From the NCBI GenBank assembly GCA_001314705.1, contig LJSU01000020.1:9592-73591 (forward strand): DNA of 64,000 bases, in the 5' to 3' direction. This document shows, one piece after another, positions 59,059 through 64,000 of the stretch (position 1 is the stretch's first letter; each line of letters starts with the position of its first letter). The notes beneath the pieces were generated by a model, which saw only the letters and a list, made by a program, of their open reading frames with translations, was not told the DNA's origin and ran no database searches. This DNA comes from Rhodobacteraceae bacterium HLUCCO07 (GTDB lineage Bacteria > Pseudomonadota > Alphaproteobacteria > Rhodobacterales > Rhodobacteraceae). The translations under genes were made by a program, and so were the position numbers.

Positions 59059-61965
59059 TCACTCGGCGGCGGGCAGGATGCGGCGCGATTGCTCGGCCTG
59101 GGCGGCATAATCCTCCTGCCATTCGGACGGCCCGTTCGAGGCCGAAACCTGCACCGCCGTCACCTTGTATTCGGGGCAGTTGGTGGCCCAGTCCGAGAAA
59201 TCGGTGGTCACGACATTGGCCTGGGTGTCGGGGTGATGGAAGGTGGTGTAGACCACGCCCGGCGCCACCCGTTCGGTGATATGGGCGCGCAGCGCGGTTT
59301 CACCCGAGCGGCTGGCCAGCTTGACCCAGTCGCCCTCGTGCAGCCCGCGGTTCTCGGCGTCGTGGGGGTGGATTTCGAGCACGTCCTCGCCATGCCAGAT
59401 GGAATTGGCGGTGCGCCGTGTCTGTGCCCCCACGTTGTACTGCGAGAGAACCCGCCCGGTGGTAAGCAGCAGCGGGAAGCGGGGGCCGGTTTTCTCGTCG
59501 GTGGCCACGTATTCGGTGACGATGAAGCGCCCCTTGCCGCGCATGAAGCCATCGACATGCATGAGCGGCGTGCCGTCGGGGTGATCCTCGTTGCAGGGCC
59601 ATTGCACCGAGCCCTTCTCGTCGAGCAGGTCATAGGTAACGCCTGCGAAGCTCGGGGTGGTGGCGGCGATCTCGTCCATGATCTGGCTGGGATGGGTATA
59701 GGTCCAGTTCGCGCCCCCCGATTCCTTCAGCATGGCGTTGGCGAGGAGCTGCGTCACTTCCCAGTCGGAATAGCCGTTCATGGGCGCCATGACCTTGCGC
59801 ACGCGGTTGATGCGGCGTTCGGCATTGGTGAAGGTGCCATCCTTTTCGAGAAAGGTGGAGCCGGGCAGGAACACATGCGCGTAATTCGCCGTTTCGTTGA
59901 GGAAGAGGTCATGCACGATGACGCATTCCATCGCGGCGAGGCCGGCGGCGACATGTTTCGTGTCGGGGTCGGATTGCAGGATGTCCTCGCCCTGGCAGTA
60001 AAGACCCTTGAAGGTGCCATCGACGGCGGCGTCGAGCATGTTGGGGATGCGCAGTCCGGGTTCCGGGTCGATCGAAACGCCCCAGGCGTCCTCGAAGATC
60101 TTGCGCACCTCGGGGAGTTTCACGTGGCGGTAGCCGGGCAACTCGTGCGGGAAGGACCCCATGTCGCAGGAGCCCTGCACGTTGTTCTGCCCCCTGAGCG
60201 GGTTCACGCCCACGCCGGGGCGGCCGACATTGCCGGTGAGCATGGCAAGGTTGGCGATGCCCATCACCGTGGTCGAGCCCTGGGAGTGTTCGGTGACGCC
60301 GAGGCCGTAATAGATCGCGCCGTTGCCGCCGGTCGCGAAGAGCCGCGCGGCCGCGCGCAGCTCGGCGGCGGGGACGCGGGTCAGCTCCTCGGTCGCTTCG
60401 GGGCTGTGGCGGGGGTCGGAAACGAACTCGGCATAGGCCTGGAACTCGTCCCAGTCGCAGCGGGTGCGGATGAATTCCTCGTCATAGAGTTTCTCGGTGA
60501 CGATGGTATGGGCCAGCGCGGTGACCACCGCGACATTGGTGCCGGGGCGCAGGGGCAGGTGATGCGCGGCCTCGACATGGGCCGATTTCACAAGGTCGAT
60601 GCGGCGCGGGTCGATCACGATGAGTTTCGCGCCCGCGCGCAGGCGTTTCTTGAGGCGGCTGGCAAAGACAGGGTGGCCGTCGGTGGGGTTGGCGCCGATC
60701 ACGATCACCACGTCGGTATGCTCGACGCTGTCGAAATCCTGCGTGCCGGCCGAGGTGCCGAAGGTCTGGCCGAGGCCATAGCCGGTGGGCGAATGGCAGA
60801 CACGCGCACAGGTGTCGGTGTTATTGTTCATGAAAACGGCGCGGGCGAGTTTCTGCACGAGGTAGGTTTCCTCGTTGGTGCAGCGCGAGGAGGTGATGAC
60901 GCCGATGCTCTTCTGGCCGTATGTTTCCTGCAAGCCGCGCATGCGGCTGGCGGCGAAGGAAAGCGCCTCGTCCCAGGAAACCTCGCGCCAGGGGTCGGTG
61001 ATGTTCTCGCGGATCATCGGGTTCAGGATGCGGTCCTGGTGATGGGCATAGCCATAGGCAAAGCGGCCCTTGACGCAGGAATGGCCGCGATTGGCCTTGC
61101 CGTTCTTCCACGGGACCATGCGCACGAGCGTGTCGCCCTGCATCTCGGCCTTGAAGGAACAGCCCACGCCGCAATAGGCGCAGGTGGTGACGACCGAGCG
61201 TTCGGGAGTGCCCAGTTCGACCACCGATTTCTCCTGCAAGGTGGCGGTGGGGCAGGCCTGCACGCAGGCGCCGCAGCTCACGCAATCGGAGGAGAGGAAA
61301 TCGTCGAGCGCGTTGCCCGCGCTCACGCGGCTGTCGAAGCCGCGGCCCTCGATGGTGAGCGCGAACGTGCCCTGCACCTCTTCGCAGGCGCGAACGCAGC
61401 GCGAGCAGACGATGCATTTCGACGGGTCATAGGTGAAATAGGGGTTGCTCTCGTCCTTGGGCAGGTAGCGGTGGTTCTCGCCGCTGGTGTTGCGGGCCTC
61501 GAAATGGTTGTCGAGCGCGCCGCCCTCGGGCGCGGTGTAGCGCACGTCGCGCAGGCCCACGGCGCCGGCCATGTCCTGCAATTCGCAATCGCCATTGGCC
61601 GAGCAGGTCAGGCAGTCGAGCGGGTGGTCGGAGATGTAGAGCTCCATCACGCCGCGGCGGATCTTGCGCACCTTGGAGGAGCCCGTGTGCACGACCATGC
61701 CGGGGGCCACCGGCGTGGTGCAGGAGGAGGGCGTGCCGCGGCGGCCCTCGATCTCGACCACGCAGAGCCGGCACGAGCCGAACGCCTCGACGCTGTCGGT
61801 GGCGCAGAGTTTCGGCACGGAGATGCCCGCCTCGGCGGCGGCGCGCATCACCGAGGTGCCCTCGGGCACCGTGACCTCGAACCCGTCGATGGTGAGGGTC
61901 ACGGGCGCGCCGGTGCGCGCGGGTGTGCCCATGTCGCGGTCGTCGGGGATGATGAAATCTTTCAT
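59059..61965 (-). CDS. fdsA: NAD-dependent formate dehydrogenase alpha subunit (molybdenum, Fe-S)
   Basis: A 968-residue catalytic subunit of the oxygen-tolerant FdsABG-type formate dehydrogenase. It carries an N-terminal [2Fe-2S] domain (Cys54, 65, 68, 82), a His-ligated [4Fe-4S] cluster (His114 with Cys118, 121, 127), two ferredoxin clusters (184-194 and 228-238), the proximal cluster (Cys262, 265, 269, 297), and the molybdenum-binding Cys390 in ARVCHSPT. A selenocysteine form would have TGA here; this is a true Cys codon. It oxidizes formate to CO2 and passes electrons to FdsB and NAD+. A repeat element separates it from fdsB. Confidence 0.96.
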   Translation of the reverse strand: MKDFIIPDDRDMGTPARTGAPVTLTIDGFEVTVPEGTSVMRAAAEAGISVPKLCATDSVEAFGSCRLCVVEIEGRRGTPSSCTTPVAPGMVVHTGSSKVRKIRRGVMELYISDHPLDCLTCSANGDCELQDMAGAVGLRDVRYTAPEGGALDNHFEARNTSGENHRYLPKDESNPYFTYDPSKCIVCSRCVRACEEVQGTFALTIEGRGFDSRVSAGNALDDFLSSDCVSCGACVQACPTATLQEKSVVELGTPERSVVTTCAYCGVGCSFKAEMQGDTLVRMVPWKNGKANRGHSCVKGRFAYGYAHHQDRILNPMIRENITDPWREVSWDEALSFAASRMRGLQETYGQKSIGVITSSRCTNEETYLVQKLARAVFMNNNTDTCARVCHSPTGYGLGQTFGTSAGTQDFDSVEHTDVVIVIGANPTDGHPVFASRLKKRLRAGAKLIVIDPRRIDLVKSAHVEAAHHLPLRPGTNVAVVTALAHTIVTEKLYDEEFIRTRCDWDEFQAYAEFVSDPRHSPEATEELTRVPAAELRAAARLFATGGNGAIYYGLGVTEHSQGSTTVMGIANLAMLTGNVGRPGVGVNPLRGQNNVQGSCDMGSFPHELPGYRHVKLPEVRKIFEDAWGVSIDPEPGLRIPNMLDAAVDGTFKGLYCQGEDILQSDPDTKHVAAGLAAMECVIVHDLFLNETANYAHVFLPGSTFLEKDGTFTNAERRINRVRKVMAPMNGYSDWEVTQLLANAMLKESGGANWTYTHPSQIMDEIAATTPSFAGVTYDLLDEKGSVQWPCNEDHPDGTPLMHVDGFMRGKGRFIVTEYVATDEKTGPRFPLLLTTGRVLSQYNVGAQTRRTANSIWHGEDVLEIHPHDAENRGLHEGDWVKLASRSGETALRAHITERVAPGVVYTTFHHPDTQANVVTTDFSDWATNCPEYKVTAVQVSASNGPSEWQEDYAAQAEQSRRILPAAE

Positions 61966-61980
61966 GGTCTGGCCTCAGTC

Positions 61981-62060
61981 TTTCATCTTGCCGGAAATAC
62001 TCCGGGGGGAAGGTGACAAAATGCCGTGGCATTTTTCACCGCGGGGGGCAGCGCCCCCCG
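61981..62060. repeat. Composite intergenic element (motif plus two hairpins), copy 2
   Basis: Inverted GAGTATTT-CAAGA motif (61981-62003), then hairpin 1 (GGTGACAAAATGCC, 62012-62025, with its near-inverse at 62028-62040) and hairpin 2 (CGGGGGGC-AGC-GCCCCCCG, 62042-62060). The order and even loop size match copy 1 at 44514-44588. Here it lies within an operon, between fdsB (ending 62094) and fdsA (starting 61965), where a full terminator would be costly; attenuation or mRNA stabilisation between subunit genes is possible. Confidence 0.7.
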
Positions 62061-62093
62061 GCTGGTCGGCTTGCGGCAGCAAGGCGAAACCGT

Positions 62094-63614
62094 TCATTCC
62101 GCGGCCTCCTTGCCATGCGCGAAATCGTCGGGGAAATGGGTGACGGCGGACATCACCGGCAGGGGCGTGAAACCGCCCAGCGCGCAGAGCGAGCCCTCTT
62201 TCATCACCTCGCAGAGATCGGTCAGGAGCGGCAGCGCATCGGCGTCGCCCTGGGCGATGCGGTCGATTGTTTCGACCCCGCGCACCGCGCCGATCCGGCA
62301 AGGCGTGCATTTCCCGCAGCTTTCCACCGCGCAGAATTCCATCGCGAAGCGGGCCATTTCTAGCATATCCGCGGCGTCATCGAAAATCACGATCCCGGCA
62401 TGGCCCAGAAGCCCGCCCTCGGCGTCGAGCTCTTCATATCCCAGCGGGGCGTCGAATTTCGATGCGGGCAGGTAGGCGCCCAGCGGCCCGCCGACCTGTG
62501 CCGCCTTGACGGGGTGGCCGGTCATGGTGCCGCCGCCGAGATCGTTCACGACTTCACCGAGGCTGATCCCGAACGCGGTCTCGAAAAGCCCACCGCGGGC
62601 CACGTTCCCCGCGATCTGCAAGGTCACGGTGCCGCGCGAGCGGCCCATCCCGAAATCGGCATAGGCTTGCGCGCCTCTCTCGAAGATCACCGGCACGGTG
62701 GCGAGCGAAATCACGTTGTTGACCACGGTGGGTCGGCCGAGGAAGCCTTCGAGCGCGGGCAGGGGCGGCTTGGCGCGCACGATGCCGCGCTTGCCTTCAA
62801 GCGAGTTCAGCAGCGATGTTTCCTCGCCGCAGACATAGGCGCCGGCGCCTTTGCGAATCTCCATGTCGAAGCCGCGGCCCGATCCCATCACGTCGGCGCC
62901 CAAGAGCCCCCTGGCGCGGGCGATCTCGACCGCGCGGGTCATGATGGCGATGGCGTCGGGATATTCCGAGCGCAGGTAGACATAGCCCCTTGTCGCGCCC
63001 ACGGCCAAACCGGCGATGGCCATGCCCTCGATCAGGGTGAAGGGGTCGCCTTCCATGATCATGCGGTCGGCGAAGGTGCCGCTGTCGCCCTCGTCGGCGT
63101 TGCAGACGATGTATTTCTGCGGGGCGTCGGCGTCATGCACGGTCTGCCACTTGATGCCGGTCGGAAAGCCCGCGCCGCCACGGCCGCGCAGGCCGGAGGC
63201 TTTGACCTCGTCCACGATCTCCTGCCCGGTCATCCCGAGCGCCCGGCGCAGCCCAGCAAGCCCGCCATGGGCCTCGTAATCCGCCAGGTCGAGCGGGTCG
63301 ATCACGCCGACGCGGGCAAAGGTGAGGCGGTCCTGGCGCTTCATCCAGTCAAGCTCTTCCACCGGGCCGAGCGCCTTGTCGCCGGTGCCCGCAAGGATCG
63401 CGGCGGCGTCCTCCGGCGTGGCGGGGCCGAAACCCATGCGGGTGCCGTTCTCTTCGATCTCGACCAGTGGTTCGAGCCAGATCATCCCGCGCGAGCCGGT
63501 GCGGATGATCTCGACCGCGATGCCCTGTTTCTCAGCCTCGGTTGCGAGGGCGGCGGCGACCTCGTCGGCGCCCAGTGCCTTGGCGGCGCTGTCGAGGGGA
63601 ATGTAAAGTCTCAT
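62094..63614 (-). CDS. fdsB: NAD-dependent formate dehydrogenase beta subunit (FMN/NAD-binding)
   Basis: A 506-residue protein homologous to NuoF of complex I with an N-terminal thioredoxin-like domain. The FMN/NAD-binding glycine-rich motif RGRGGAGFPTGIKWQ lies near residues 144-158 and the [4Fe-4S] cluster in ESCGKCTPCRIG near 440. It accepts electrons from FdsA via its Fe-S clusters and reduces NAD+. AAAGGTGG precedes the ATG at 63614, which overlaps the fdsG stop by four bases (ATGA). Confidence 0.95.
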   Translation of the reverse strand: MRLYIPLDSAAKALGADEVAAALATEAEKQGIAVEIIRTGSRGMIWLEPLVEIEENGTRMGFGPATPEDAAAILAGTGDKALGPVEELDWMKRQDRLTFARVGVIDPLDLADYEAHGGLAGLRRALGMTGQEIVDEVKASGLRGRGGAGFPTGIKWQTVHDADAPQKYIVCNADEGDSGTFADRMIMEGDPFTLIEGMAIAGLAVGATRGYVYLRSEYPDAIAIMTRAVEIARARGLLGADVMGSGRGFDMEIRKGAGAYVCGEETSLLNSLEGKRGIVRAKPPLPALEGFLGRPTVVNNVISLATVPVIFERGAQAYADFGMGRSRGTVTLQIAGNVARGGLFETAFGISLGEVVNDLGGGTMTGHPVKAAQVGGPLGAYLPASKFDAPLGYEELDAEGGLLGHAGIVIFDDAADMLEMARFAMEFCAVESCGKCTPCRIGAVRGVETIDRIAQGDADALPLLTDLCEVMKEGSLCALGGFTPLPVMSAVTHFPDDFAHGKEAAE

Positions 63615-64000
63615 GCGCCCACCTTTTCGAGAAGGGTTTGCATTTTCGCAGCATCCACCCGGCCGAACACGCGGTCATCGACCATCGCGGCGGGGGCGCA
63701 GGCGCAAAGCCCGAGGCAATAGACCGGCTCGATCGTGACCGCGCCGCTGGGCGTGGTGCCGTGCCAGTCGAGCCCGAGTTTCGCGAGCGTTTCGTCGGCC
63801 AGTGCCTTGCCGCCCACGGACTGGCACGCCTCGGCGCGGCAGATTTTCAGGACGTGCCGCCCGGCGGGGGCGTCGCGGAAATCGTGGTAGAAGCTGATCA
63901 CGCCATGCAGCTCGGCGCGGCTGATGTTGAGCGCGTCGCATATGAGCGGCCCGGCGGCCTGCGGGACATGGCCGAACGCATCTTGCAGGGCGTGCAGGAT
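63611..64000 (-). CDS. fdsG: NAD-dependent formate dehydrogenase gamma subunit, C-terminal part (runs off the right edge)
   Basis: The frame is open to the window edge, so the N-terminus is missing; 129 residues are visible. It is a NuoE-like thioredoxin-fold [2Fe-2S] protein with ligands in CRAEAC (C-x4-C) and CLGLC (C-x3-C). A GTG at 63901 is only an internal codon: the preceding ILHALQDAFGHVP is clearly part of the NuoE fold. It is the first gene of the fds operon, so the promoter lies outside the window. Confidence 0.92.
   Translation of the reverse strand: MLHALQDAFGHVPQAAGPLICDALNISRAELHGVISFYHDFRDAPAGRHVLKICRAEACQSVGGKALADETLAKLGLDWHGTTPSGAVTIEPVYCLGLCACAPAAMVDDRVFGRVDAAKMQTLLEKVGA

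Noticed and set aside
59059-61965. Selenocysteine formate dehydrogenase
   Set aside because: The molybdenum ligand codon is a Cys codon (residue 390), with no in-frame TGA or SECIS-like hairpin.
59089-62016. A 975-codon plus-strand frame opposite fdsA
   Set aside because: Despite its length it is composed of His, Gly, Ala and Val antisense codons; fdsA has complete Fe-S and Mo motifs.
1-64000. tRNA or rRNA genes and prophage or integrative elements
   Set aside because: A scan by eye for the T-loop GGTTCGA pattern inside a foldable tRNA, rRNA signatures, integrases, transposases and phage structural genes gave nothing convincing. A tRNAscan-SE run would be decisive.

Overview
The window looks like a piece of chromosome from a high-GC alphaproteobacterium of the order Rhodobacterales (Roseobacter/Paracoccaceae group). 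The clues are the gene orders (miaB...phoH-ybeY-corC-lnt-metK-trmB, irr/fabA-fabB-fabI, aroA-cmk, gcvTHP, tesA/ybbA-ybbP, fdsGBA-fdhD-fdsD), an Irr-type Fur protein, and a SAM/SAH riboswitch before metK, a class known mainly from Rhodobacterales. Content is mostly housekeeping and central metabolism. I see no prophage, insertion sequence, CRISPR array, rRNA or tRNA gene.

Layout, left to right. 1-13.4 kb, nearly all minus strand, is catabolic: a CPA1 antiporter fragment, an acyl/aryl-CoA ligase, a two-cysteine ArsR regulator of the SqrR/BigR kind, an enolase-superfamily enzyme, a zinc alcohol dehydrogenase, a TetA-like exporter, a reduced pca (beta-ketoadipate) group pcaD-hydrolase-pcaB, and a tightly overlapping trio (type II haloacid dehalogenase, alpha/beta hydrolase, PLP dehydratase). 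13.5-19.1 kb holds an FKBP isomerase, a quinone-oxidoreductase-like enzyme, irr, and the unsaturated fatty acid operon fabA-fabB-fabI. 19.1-29.6 kb holds trmB, doxX, a GST, metK under its riboswitch, lnt (frameshifted as given), corC, ybeY, phoH, an OmpA-like protein with a small lipoprotein sharing its N-terminal domain, and miaB. 29.6-36.5 kb holds a conserved hypothetical, aroA, cmk, an aldo/keto reductase, a second CoA ligase, and a PLP aminotransferase broken by an in-frame stop. 36.7-45.8 kb holds an exported MORN-repeat protein, nadE, soxR with a divergent SoxR-box promoter, small redox and hydrolase genes, gltX and nsrR. 45.8-50.5 kb is the glycine cleavage operon gcvT-gcvH-gcvP behind a tandem glycine riboswitch. 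50.7-57.7 kb holds an IMPase-family phosphatase, the ybbP/ybbA ABC system divergent from tesA with touching start codons, a cold-shock protein and a Ppx/GppA phosphatase. 58-64 kb is an NAD-dependent molybdenum formate dehydrogenase operon (fdsG partial, fdsB, fdsA, fdhD, fdsD).

The genes form several working units: C1 metabolism (glycine cleavage, formate oxidation, SAM synthesis), membrane lipid and lipoprotein work (fab genes, lnt), RNA maturation (miaB, trmB, ybeY, phoH) and redox or sulfur sensing (SqrR-like, SoxR, NsrR, Irr).

The most unusual signal lies between genes. At least four families of short dispersed repeats or hairpins recur in intergenic gaps, mostly where genes converge: a GAGTATTT...CAAGA motif (six copies), a two-hairpin composite that includes that motif (two copies), a 156-bp element with long inverted arms (two copies), and a GTTAAC/CGGCTG element (three copies). 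Two coding genes, lnt and the aminotransferase, carry single inactivating lesions that are either real or sequence errors.
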